The notes beneath the pieces are model-generated. The model searched no databases and had not been told where the DNA came from. It saw nothing but the letters and a program-made list of their open reading frames with translations. Below, piece after piece: positions 1 through 5,571 of a stretch of DNA of 6,248 nucleotides. Both the position numbers and the translations under genes were made by a program. Every line of letters begins with the position of its first letter. Within the stretch, counting starts at the first letter, position 1. The stretch covers positions 1-6,248 of the forward strand of contig DAOVXM010000166.1 in the NCBI GenBank assembly GCA_030636125.1. Reading direction: 5' to 3'. Source of the stretch: Chloroflexota bacterium (GTDB lineage Bacteria; Chloroflexota; Anaerolineae; Anaerolineales; UBA4823).

Positions 1-48
1 CCAGGCAGATAACCATCCACCTCTTTCCTTCTGTTGATGTTTCGTCAT
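1..48 (-). CDS. N-terminal fragment of an unidentified protein, possibly membrane-bound (runs off left edge)
   Basis: Only the first 16 codons are in the window; on the minus strand they read MTKHQQKERGGWLSAW. An AGGAG Shine-Dalgarno sequence at 56-60 lies 7 nt upstream of the ATG at 46-48, which is close to ideal and the main reason to call a gene. A second ATG at 53-55, in another frame, is only 0 nt from the same AGGAG and is a worse fit. A short charged N-terminus followed by Gly-Gly-Trp-Leu and another Trp resembles the start of small bacterial multi-pass membrane proteins, but no membrane segment is visible before the edge, so this is a guess. The gene is co-oriented with the kinase gene, whose stop lies about 218 nt upstream, so it could be a third operon member or have its own promoter. 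Confidence 0.6.
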   Translation of the reverse strand, partial: MTKHQQKERGGWLSAW

Positions 49-55
49 TCTTCAT

Positions 56-60
56 CTCCT
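56..60 (-). promoter_or_regulatory. Ribosome binding site AGGAG for the left-edge gene
   Basis: The minus strand reads AGGAG 7 nt before the ATG at 46-48. It decides the start of an otherwise barely visible partial gene. Confidence 0.6.
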
Positions 61-76
61 CGTAGTATTACGGATT

Positions 77-92
77 TCCAATCATTATTGGA
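77..92. repeat. Perfect 6-bp inverted repeat upstream of the left-edge gene
   Basis: TCCAAT (77-82), a CATT spacer, then ATTGGA (87-92) form a perfect inverted repeat. Its near edge is 28 nt upstream of the ATG at 46-48 on the minus strand. It could be a small operator or a leader hairpin. The repeat is directly visible; its function is unknown. Confidence 0.35.
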
Positions 93-165
93 TATTATGT
101 TATTTCAACGCCCCATAAAAACAAAGGTCGCTGTATGGAATAACGATAAATTGATGTAGTAACAA

Positions 166-179
166 TACCCCGATGGGTA
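166..179 (-). terminator. Weak candidate terminator after the UbiB-like gene
   Basis: TACCC (166-170), CGAT loop and GGGTA (175-179) form a 5-bp hairpin. In minus-strand orientation it is followed by TTGTT. It lies about 87 nt beyond the kinase stop. The stem is short and the U tract broken, so termination here is doubtful, and no better terminator is visible between 49 and 265. Confidence 0.2.
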
Positions 180-265
180 ATTGCGAGGATTATAGCAATG
201 GCAGGTATCCTGGTCAAGTTATCACTAGCCGATATTACTTATTCCGTTGGATATTAAAAGAATGA

Positions 266-1966
266 TTATCTTCTATTATTTTTATGATTATCACGAAGAT
301 ATTTACCTGACCTAAAAATATTCCAAATCAGCCACAAGGAAAGGAATATCATTGCGATGAATCCAAATACTATAATCCAAGTTATCATCGACCAAGGCCA
401 GGTCAGATCTAATCTTGGAATGAGCAACGCCAGTGCGATTGTTAGCGCTGCCACCAGGATACTGAAGATTAACCGATTAACAATACGATTTAATAAAATG
501 TTCGTTTGTTTTAATTCTGGAACTTGAATGCGGACTTCGAGTTCACCTCGTTCTACTTGTTCTAATATACGAGATGTTTGCCTGGGAAATGAACCCGCAA
601 AGTCAGCCCAATCGGTAGCAATGCGCAATGCACTTGGACCCCATGAAGAGGGCAGCCACAGTTTACGCAATAAACGTCCTAAGTAGGGTCTAGCGGTTTC
701 AAAGATATCAAATTCGGGATCCAGACCAAGTCCAACCCCTTGCATAAGTACGACCGTTTTAATGAGCAGCCAGTAGTCGCTGGGGATGCGTAGCTGATAT
801 TCGTAAATAATTGGTTCGAGTGCGTCCAGGACTTCTTGGGCATATATTTCATTGATCGGGAGCCCTTCATAACGGATTAAAATCCGGCGTAAGTCCCTCT
901 GCAGCGCATCACGATTGACGTTGGAACCGGCAATTCCCATTCGGATGAGCTGATCTACAATCCCTGCGGTATCTATCTGGACTGCAACAATAAAGAGGCG
1001 AGCGAAGTTGACTCTATTCCGATTATCTAATCGGCCAACTGTACCGAAATCAAGCACACAGATAACCTCTCCAGGCATGATGAGCAAATTCCCTGGATGT
1101 GGGTCCGCATGGAAATAACCATCCTCCAAAACTTCTTTAAGTACGAAATTTGCAGCATGTGTAGCAAGCCTATGCCGGTTGTAACCAGCAGCATCAAGAG
1201 CGGGGATATTATCAATCTTTATCCCTGTAATACGTTCCTGTACAAGTACTCGACGGGTTGTATACTCCCAATAAACCTGGGGAACATATAGGTGTTTTTC
1301 TTTGGAGAAATTTTCCCGGAAACGGTCGGCGTTGCGCCCTTCCCGGCGGAAATCTAATTCAGCCCTTAGAGAAATGGCGAATTCTTCGGCGAAATCAGCC
1401 AACTCATATCGCTCACCGAAACCAGTCCGGTTTTGGGCTAAGTTGGCGAAGTCATACAGAATATCTAGATCTAGATCGATGGTCTTTTCTATACCTGGTC
1501 GCTGGATTTTTACTACTACTTCATCACCATTGGCCAGAATAGCTTGGTGGACTTGGGCTAATGAGGCAGCCGCAATTGGCGTAGGATCTATATGTGCGAA
1601 TAGATCCTGAATGGATGCATCCAATTCGCTCTCAATGACGCTTTTGGCTGATTCCCATGAAACTGGTGCGACTCTGTCTTGAAGATAACTTAATTCGTCG
1701 AGATAGTCTGGAGGAAGTAGATCTGAACGGGTACTAAGTATTTGTCCTAGTTTGATGTACGTTGGCCCAAGATCTTCTATGGTTAAACGCAGTCGTTTGG
1801 CAACAGATAACTCCTCATCCATGGATGGCTTGCGCCGAAGGATACGCCGCGGAAGGTTCAAACGGTCGCTTAAACCTATCTGAGTTAGTACGGTTCCGAA
1901 ACCATGATCTGCTAATATCTCTGCGATATCGCGATACCGTCGTATATGACGAGGTCTTAAATGCAT
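266..1966 (-). CDS. UbiB/ABC1/AarF-family atypical protein kinase-like protein
   Basis: This 566-residue protein belongs to the UbiB (ABC1/ADCK/AarF) family of kinase-like membrane proteins, which support biosynthesis or handling of isoprenoid quinones and related lipids. Family hallmarks appear in order: the KxGQ motif (K72-Q75, in YIKLGQILSTRSDLLP), the alanine-rich loop replacing the usual P-loop (AAASLAQVH, 132-140), the nucleotide-site lysine (K153 in VVKIQRPG), the ExD motif (E203, D205), the catalytic segment HADPHPGN (286-293, with D288 and N293) and the metal-binding DFG (306-308). Two C-terminal hydrophobic segments, about 497-517 and 528-549, form a likely membrane anchor ending in a basic tail. 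Length and domain order are normal and no key residue is missing. The ATG start follows the synthase stop by 4 nt (TAG-AATT-ATG) with no clear Shine-Dalgarno, which suggests translational coupling. The lipid it serves cannot be told from sequence. Confidence 0.93.
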   Translation of the reverse strand: MHLRPRHIRRYRDIAEILADHGFGTVLTQIGLSDRLNLPRRILRRKPSMDEELSVAKRLRLTIEDLGPTYIKLGQILSTRSDLLPPDYLDELSYLQDRVAPVSWESAKSVIESELDASIQDLFAHIDPTPIAAASLAQVHQAILANGDEVVVKIQRPGIEKTIDLDLDILYDFANLAQNRTGFGERYELADFAEEFAISLRAELDFRREGRNADRFRENFSKEKHLYVPQVYWEYTTRRVLVQERITGIKIDNIPALDAAGYNRHRLATHAANFVLKEVLEDGYFHADPHPGNLLIMPGEVICVLDFGTVGRLDNRNRVNFARLFIVAVQIDTAGIVDQLIRMGIAGSNVNRDALQRDLRRILIRYEGLPINEIYAQEVLDALEPIIYEYQLRIPSDYWLLIKTVVLMQGVGLGLDPEFDIFETARPYLGRLLRKLWLPSSWGPSALRIATDWADFAGSFPRQTSRILEQVERGELEVRIQVPELKQTNILLNRIVNRLIFSILVAALTIALALLIPRLDLTWPWSMITWIIVFGFIAMIFLSLWLIWNIFRSGKYLRDNHKNNRR

Positions 1967-1970
1967 AATT

Positions 1971-3089
1971 CTATTGGACCGTTCTTAGCACCGGTGATTG
2001 GCTAAGTTTATCATAGTAAGCCTGAAGCCAGCGTTCAGACCACCCCATTACGGTCGTCTTCCTTATTATAGTTTTGACATCCTGTCGGGTGATTTTGACT
2101 TCATTACGGATTACCTCGATATTGTTGTGACTGATTGCCAGGGTTTTTATGGCGAAAAACAGAGGCCATATACTAGCTAGACGAACGCGATGTTGATGTC
2201 GTGGAAAAGCTGATATATATGCTAATCCGTAATCAAGGTGTGATTTCGCTTTTACTGCTAATTTGTTTACTATATTAATTGACTGGCCTTCATAGTCTCG
2301 TTCGAAAAATTGATCCCTTGTTATTCCCTGTTGGTCTAGATATGTGCCGGGAACAAATACCCAACCGCGTTCGTAATCTTTGCGCAGTCCACGGATAACA
2401 TTAACGGTTTGGAGGCCCAATCCAATCTCCCTCGACATAGGCATCAGCTCATCTTTACGATCCTTTATGTCTGGTGAGTACCAAGCGTAAATGTCAGTCA
2501 TTAAATAACCAACTCGCCCTGCTACCTGGTGCATATAATCATCAAGTTCCTCGACGGTTTCTACATTAGGTCCTTGGCACTGCCACCTGGCCATACCAAG
2601 TGTTGACCGTTTCACTCTAATAATCATCATCTCTTGGAGTTCAGATGGCATTGTAGAGAGATAATGTATCAACTCATCAGCATGTTGGGCGACGTAAACT
2701 TCAGGATCGTCACTATCTAAATCCATTATGGAAGTGGTTAAAACCTTAGCTGGAGTTTGCTCATCGAGCACTTCCGCCCAAAGTTCCAATAACTCAATTT
2801 TACGTGCTGCTTCCATGTCAGGATGGTCTTCCAGGGAATCAGAAACCCTGAAGAGCAAGTAAGCTAAACCAACAGGTTTTTGTAATTCATAGGGCAGATT
2901 ATTAATTGAGAGTGCAAAAGTACGGCTGACACTCTCAAGCATTTGATCGAATTGTTTCATACACCAATCTCGAATATTTTTGGATATATTGGGCGGGAAT
3001 ATTTGAAATACCCACAGAACTTTTATTATATCATTCGTAGAGAAGATTTCGATTGGAATCGTCATTATTAAAACTAAGTTTCTTGTCAC
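1971..3089 (-). CDS. Squalene/phytoene synthase family protein (head-to-head prenyl synthase)
   Basis: The family condenses two prenyl diphosphates (farnesyl or geranylgeranyl) head to head, giving squalene or phytoene. Numbering is from the GTG at 3087-3089 (372 residues). The family core begins near residue 50 (LESVSRTFALSI). The first Asp-rich motif is D84-S-L-E-D88, the VAGRVG motif is at 189-194, and the second Asp-rich region is LQTVNVIRGLRKDYERGW (226-243), where the usual NxxRD aspartate is glycine (G234) while D238 is kept. The start is uncertain. The GTG has a GAGGG Shine-Dalgarno 6 nt upstream, whereas the ATG at 2958-2960 (residue 44) gives a typical family N-terminus but has a weaker site. 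The intervening 43 residues look unlike the family. The stop is TAG, 4 nt before the UbiB-like gene, so the two are co-transcribed. Whether it makes squalene, phytoene or something else cannot be decided. Confidence 0.88.
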   Translation of the reverse strand: MTRNLVLIMTIPIEIFSTNDIIKVLWVFQIFPPNISKNIRDWCMKQFDQMLESVSRTFALSINNLPYELQKPVGLAYLLFRVSDSLEDHPDMEAARKIELLELWAEVLDEQTPAKVLTTSIMDLDSDDPEVYVAQHADELIHYLSTMPSELQEMMIIRVKRSTLGMARWQCQGPNVETVEELDDYMHQVAGRVGYLMTDIYAWYSPDIKDRKDELMPMSREIGLGLQTVNVIRGLRKDYERGWVFVPGTYLDQQGITRDQFFERDYEGQSINIVNKLAVKAKSHLDYGLAYISAFPRHQHRVRLASIWPLFFAIKTLAISHNNIEVIRNEVKITRQDVKTIIRKTTVMGWSERWLQAYYDKLSQSPVLRTVQ

Positions 3090-3095
3090 ATGATA

Positions 3096-3100
3096 CCCTC
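3096..3100 (-). promoter_or_regulatory. Shine-Dalgarno GAGGG before the GTG start of the synthase gene
   Basis: On the minus strand GAGGG is followed by TATCAT and then GTG (3087-3089), a 6-nt spacing. An ATG overlapping that GTG (3089-3091) is followed at once by TGA, so it would be only a start-stop pair. The site favours the long synthase start over the internal ATG at 2958-2960. Confidence 0.45.
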
Positions 3101-3104
3101 ACCA

Positions 3105-3125
3105 TAATATTAGATTAATATTAGA
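3105..3125. repeat. Tandem 10-bp direct repeat upstream of the synthase gene
   Basis: TAATATTAGA occurs at 3105-3114 and again at 3116-3125, an 11-bp period or about one helical turn. It lies 16-36 bp upstream of the GTG start of the synthase and 15 bp from the divergent plus-strand promoter. The repeat is directly visible. Use as a regulator site for the operon, the small transcript, or both is inference; it could be AT-rich coincidence. Confidence 0.4.
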
Positions 3126-3139
3126 ACTGGTTTTACCGC

Positions 3140-3169
3140 TTGACATTGGCATAATTTTTAATGTATAGT
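3140..3169 (+). promoter_or_regulatory. Strong housekeeping-type promoter, divergent from the synthase operon
   Basis: TTGACA (3140-3145, a perfect -35), an 18-bp spacer and TATAGT (3164-3169, five of six -10 bases) form the best promoter in the window. Predicted initiation is near 3176. No protein gene begins within the next 500 bases, and a terminator follows at 3250-3275, so it appears to drive a short RNA. Confidence 0.65.
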
Positions 3170-3175
3170 CTTATT

Positions 3176-3275
3176 TGGAACTCCATTAGGCAAGGCTTAT
3201 TACTAGAATCCCAATAATGTCCAATATGCTAACGAAAACGAGATCTACCGCCCGGAGACGGTTGCCGGGCTTTTT
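3176..3275 (+). ncRNA. Candidate small RNA of about 100 nt, family not recognised
   Basis: The call rests on a near-consensus promoter (3140-3169) and an intrinsic terminator (3250-3275) on the same strand with no plausible gene between them. Upstream genes run the other way, so the terminator cannot belong to them. The transcript has no tRNA T-loop consensus, no SRP-RNA GGAAG-type core and no tmRNA or riboswitch signature that I recognise. Upstream of the terminator it has only weak pairing, for example TTATT (3199-3203) with AATAA (3213-3217). An ATG at 3217-3219 opens a frame that runs through the terminator, which argues against a peptide product. The alternative is a prematurely terminated leader of the sigma factor gene about 400 nt downstream. 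Both ends are predictions. Confidence 0.45.
3250..3275 (+). terminator. Rho-independent terminator of the orphan transcript
   Basis: GCCCGG (3250-3255) pairs with CCGGGC (3265-3270) across a 9-nt loop, followed directly by TTTTT (3271-3275). The GC-rich stem stands out from its AT-rich surroundings. The T run is on the plus strand only, so it acts rightward. ACCG (3247-3250) could instead pair with CGGT (3259-3262), a competing weaker hairpin. Confidence 0.7.
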
Positions 3276-3431
3276 GTTGCTAGATCATATGTGTTGCTCC
3301 CCTAACTTAATGTTTAATGAACCTCAAACGTCCTAACACTGTAATGTGATATATGAATTGGACTTGGTTTAAGATGAGCAATACTTGATGAAGCAGCAGT
3401 GTTGTTCGGTCTGAATCCATTTCCTGAAATT

Positions 3432-3454
3432 GGAAAAAGCGATAATCTTTTTCC
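3432..3454. repeat. Perfect 8-bp inverted repeat with 7-nt loop
   Basis: GGAAAAAG (3432-3439), CGATAAT loop, CTTTTTCC (3447-3454). An upstream TTTCC (3420-3424) could pair instead with GGAAA (3432-3436), so two exclusive hairpins share the middle segment. No T tract follows the stem, so it is not a standard terminator. It lies about 60 bp upstream of the candidate sigma factor promoter and may be an operator or a chance AT-rich palindrome. Confidence 0.5.
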
Positions 3455-3514
3455 TAAGGATATTCATCAGCTTATTAATGTTACAAAATTCATGATAATT
3501 TTATAAATTGGGTA

Positions 3515-3543
3515 TTGATTTTGAGTGGAAAAAAGTGTATCCT
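3515..3543 (+). promoter_or_regulatory. Candidate promoter of the sigma factor gene
   Basis: TTGATT (3515-3520), a 17-bp spacer and TATCCT (3538-3543, four of six -10 bases). It predicts initiation near 3550 and a 5' leader of about 130 nt. It is the best-spaced pair in this AT-rich stretch, but the -10 is imperfect and other placements are possible. Confidence 0.35.
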
Positions 3544-3679
3544 TTTTTTATCGACGTTATTGGTTTCTAGATCTTGATTACGATAAATTATTTTGAACTT
3601 ATTCAATAAAAACTTCCAACCTGTGTTTGATTGCAGATTCTAGTAATATTGATGATGGTTGGAAGATCTCGGAGACAGA

Positions 3680-4894
3680 ATGATTGACGAGAATTTGTTG
3701 ATTGCGATTGAGGAACGCGAGGATGGTTATCCTGCGGTTGCGCGACTGATTGAATTAGGCCGTCAAAAAACATATGTAACTTATGATGATGTTTTAAGTT
3801 TCTTCCCTGAGGCCGAATCTGATATAGATCAATTGGAGGAAGCATTTGCGGCATTGTTAAGTGCAGGAATTGCTTACATGGATGCACCGGTTACGAAGGA
3901 ACCTAGTGCTGAAGATTTAAGTGAAGAAGACGAAGATGAGGAAGCTCAACCTGACCTTACGGTCGATGAACATTATCTAGCCAATATCGATACTGATGAT
4001 ACGATCGGTCTATATCTAAAAGAAGTTGGGCGTGTCCCTCTGCTAACTGCAACCGAAGAGGTCGAACTTGCTCAACGAATTGAACAAGGTAGGTTATCGC
4101 GTGAAGAACTAGCGAGGGGAAATGTCAGTCAACACCGTCGTCGAGAACTGCAACTTTTAATTGAAGATGGTTGGGCTGCCAGGGAGCATCTGATTACAGC
4201 AAACTCTCGTCTTGTGATCAGTGTGGCAAAAAAGTATATGGGACGGGGTGTGCCTTTCCTGGATTTAATTCAGGAGGGAAATATTGGCTTGATCCGGGCT
4301 GCAAAAAAGTTCGATTACCGGCGTGGGCATAAGTTCAGTACTTACGCTACCTGGTGGATCCGGCAAGCGGTTACGCGGGCAATTGCTGATCAAGGTCGAA
4401 CGATCCGAGTTCCGGTTCATATGGGTGACCAGATCAACAAACTACTACGGGTACAACACCAACTCACCCAAAATTTAGGACGAAATCCTTCAGTGGAAGA
4501 GTTAGCTGTTGCTCTCAATATTGCTCCCCAAAAAGTAGAGACCATGATCCAGGTTGCCAGACGCCCACTTTCTCTGGAGACCCCCACCGACGATGAAGAG
4601 GATTCTGTCTTAGGAGATTTCATCGAAGATGATGATATCATAGCGCCGGATGAATCTGCTGCCTACAACTTATTGAGGGAACATTTGAATGGTGTATTGA
4701 ACGGGCTACCACCGCGTGAAGTGCGTATCCTTCAACTACGTTATGGATTGTTGGATGGACAGGCCTACACGTTAGAAGAAGTAGGTCGCAAGATGGGGGT
4801 TACTCGTGAGCGAGTGCGTCAGATCGAAGCTCAAGCATTAAGCCGCTTGCGTCATCCGTCTGTTCGCCGGAAATTACGCGAATATTTGGGTTAA
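3680..4894 (+). CDS. rpoD: Primary RNA polymerase sigma factor, RpoD/SigA type
   Basis: This protein directs core RNA polymerase to housekeeping promoters. I start at the ATG at 3680-3682, which has GGAG 5 nt upstream (404 residues); a TTG at 3659 would add seven residues without better support. Domains: a region 1.1-like N-terminus (about 7-66), a very acidic linker (about 74-91), region 1.2 (104-138), region 2 (170-241) with the -10-recognition helix around [14 protein letters not shown] (222-235), region 3 (248-322) ending in the GDFIEDD finger (312-318), and region 4 (338-404) with the -35-binding helix-turn-helix at about 363-387 ([20 protein letters not shown]). Between regions 1.2 and 2 there is only a short basic insertion, not the long non-conserved region of E. 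coli RpoD. The full set of regions argues for a primary factor, though a close group 2 paralog is possible. TTGACA-type promoters nearby fit its predicted specificity. Confidence 0.93.
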   Translation: MIDENLLIAIEEREDGYPAVARLIELGRQKTYVTYDDVLSFFPEAESDIDQLEEAFAALLSAGIAYMDAPVTKEPSAEDLSEEDEDEEAQPDLTVDEHYLANIDTDDTIGLYLKEVGRVPLLTATEEVELAQRIEQGRLSREELARGNVSQHRRRELQLLIEDGWAAREHLITANSRLVISVAKKYMGRGVPFLDLIQEGNIGLIRAAKKFDYRRGHKFSTYATWWIRQAVTRAIADQGRTIRVPVHMGDQINKLLRVQHQLTQNLGRNPSVEELAVALNIAPQKVETMIQVARRPLSLETPTDDEEDSVLGDFIEDDDIIAPDESAAYNLLREHLNGVLNGLPPREVRILQLRYGLLDGQAYTLEEVGRKMGVTRERVRQIEAQALSRLRHPSVRRKLREYLG

Positions 4895-4995
4895 AACGGC
4901 ATATTTGTTCACCCAAACATTGATTTATATGGAGCTATCTGAAGATCCCGAGAGAAACATTACTGCTTGGATATGGAACTTGAGGTTTGAATCAA

Positions 4996-5025
4996 TTGAC
5001 AACCCAGTTACTCACGTGCTAGACT
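4996..5025 (+). promoter_or_regulatory. Candidate promoter for the DUF4177-like gene
   Basis: TTGACA (4996-5001, perfect -35), an 18-bp spacer and TAGACT (5020-5025, four of six -10 bases). Predicted initiation is near 5032, leaving a leader of about 140 nt before the ATG at 5171. No clear terminator separates the sigma factor gene from it, so read-through could add to expression. Confidence 0.45.
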
Positions 5026-5104
5026 CTTATATAAGATATTCTAAGATGTTGCGCAGTTGCAGAGGTAAGTGCCCGAAATTAAGGGATGATGGCTAAGTCT
5101 ATGC

Positions 5105-5163
5105 CTCCCAGTTTCGGAGTTCTCCTGGCTGAACAGCGTTATCTAAAATCTATCGGAAGGAGA
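5105..5163 (+). promoter_or_regulatory. Possible structured leader that could mask the ribosome site
   Basis: CTCC (5105-5108) can pair with GGAG (5116-5119). Separately, CCAG (5108-5111) can pair with CTGG (5125-5128). TCTCC (5121-5125) is complementary to GGAGA (5159-5163), which overlaps the Shine-Dalgarno AAGGAG (5157-5162). These pairings compete, so a translation switch is conceivable. I recognise no known riboswitch motif, and short complementarities of this size are common by chance. Confidence 0.2.
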
Positions 5164-5170
5164 GTGTGAT

Positions 5171-5419
5171 ATGCAAAAATGGGAGCATATGGTAATCAGG
5201 TCCTATGGCGGTGTTGTCATGCATGTGAACGGTCAAGAAACCGCAGAAATCGTAGGGGCTCAGCCAGTCGGTGAAATGTTGTATGAGTTTCTGAGTGGTG
5301 TGGGGGAAGATGGTTGGGAGGTGGTTGGTATGGCGGGCGTGAGAGAAGGTACAGAAATTGTATTAAAGCGCCCACTTGTCGAAGATGAAGAAGAATTAGA
5401 AGAAGGTGACGAAGAATAA
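5171..5419 (+). CDS. Small DUF4177-like protein with acidic C-terminal tail
   Basis: An 82-residue protein of unknown function. The pattern matches DUF4177-type proteins: an aromatic start (KWEHMVI, 3-9), then a central helix leading to the signature DGWEVVG (47-53), then a final strand ending in LKRP (65-68). The last 12 residues (71-82) contain ten Asp or Glu, a tail beyond the usual end of the domain. There is no signal peptide or membrane segment, so it is probably cytoplasmic. The ATG is well supported by AAGGAG 8 nt upstream. It follows the sigma factor gene by 276 nt, with its own candidate promoter (4996-5025), and ends before a strong terminator, so it is probably a single-gene unit. 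No biochemical role can be assigned; the DUF4177 match is from memory of the motif. Confidence 0.8.
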   Translation: MQKWEHMVIRSYGGVVMHVNGQETAEIVGAQPVGEMLYEFLSGVGEDGWEVVGMAGVREGTEIVLKRPLVEDEEELEEGDEE

Positions 5420-5485
5420 CAAAATAGTTGTTGTTCGATCAGTTCAAAGCCTGTAACAAGTTTTTAAGTAAATATACCTGGATTC

Positions 5486-5528
5486 AAAATCCGCCGATCA
5501 GAAGGATAATCGGTGGATTTTTATTTTT
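5486..5528 (+). terminator. Strong rho-independent terminator, probably bidirectional
   Basis: The arms 5486-5498 and 5509-5521 form a 13-bp stem with one G-U pair and a 10-nt loop (5499-5508). On the plus strand it is followed by TATTTTT, ending the DUF4177-like transcript. Read on the minus strand, the stem ends in a short T run (ATTTTG), so it may also end the convergent phosphorylase transcript. Confidence 0.9.
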
Positions 5529-5571
5529 GGGAGATTGCTAGATCCATACCTCCAGGATGATGTTTTGTATA

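Larger units (their letters stand above)
3276..3679. other. Gene-free region upstream of the sigma factor gene
   Basis: About 400 AT-rich bases without a convincing gene. They hold a perfect 8-bp hairpin (3432-3454), a candidate sigma factor promoter (3515-3543) and the Shine-Dalgarno GGAG (3671-3674). A 42-codon open stretch at 3378-3503 (stop 3504-3506) reads protein-like in part (VLFGLNPFPEIGKS) but lacks an ATG start, its GTG at 3399 has no good ribosome site, and I recognise no family. It might be a decayed gene remnant. Confidence 0.5.

Noticed and set aside
1097..1968. Several plus-strand open frames of 60-100 codons antisense to the UbiB-like gene
   Set aside because: They lie wholly inside a gene with all its family motifs, read as low-quality protein in another frame and lack ribosome sites. 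They are shadows.
3238..3248. Resemblance of CGAGATCTAC to a sequencing-adapter fragment
   Set aside because: The match is only 10 bases and sits next to a natural terminator hairpin, so it is coincidence.
3217..3336. Short plus-strand frame beginning MSNMLTKTRSTARRRLPG
   Set aside because: It has no ribosome site and runs straight through the terminator hairpin, so the transcript would end within the frame.
3378..3506. Open stretch of 42 codons with partly protein-like sequence (GLNPFPEIGKSDN)
   Set aside because: It has no ATG start and only a GTG at 3399 without a good ribosome site. No recognisable family; at most a gene remnant.
3603..3887. Minus-strand frame of 94 codons across the start of the sigma factor gene
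   Set aside because: It is antisense to the well-supported sigma factor N-terminus and its composition is atypical, so it is a shadow.
4905..5096. Plus-strand frame of 63 codons after the sigma factor gene (TTG start, internal ATG at 4929)
   Set aside because: There is no Shine-Dalgarno, the sequence is not family-like, and a candidate promoter with perfect TTGACA lies within it. It is more likely intergenic.
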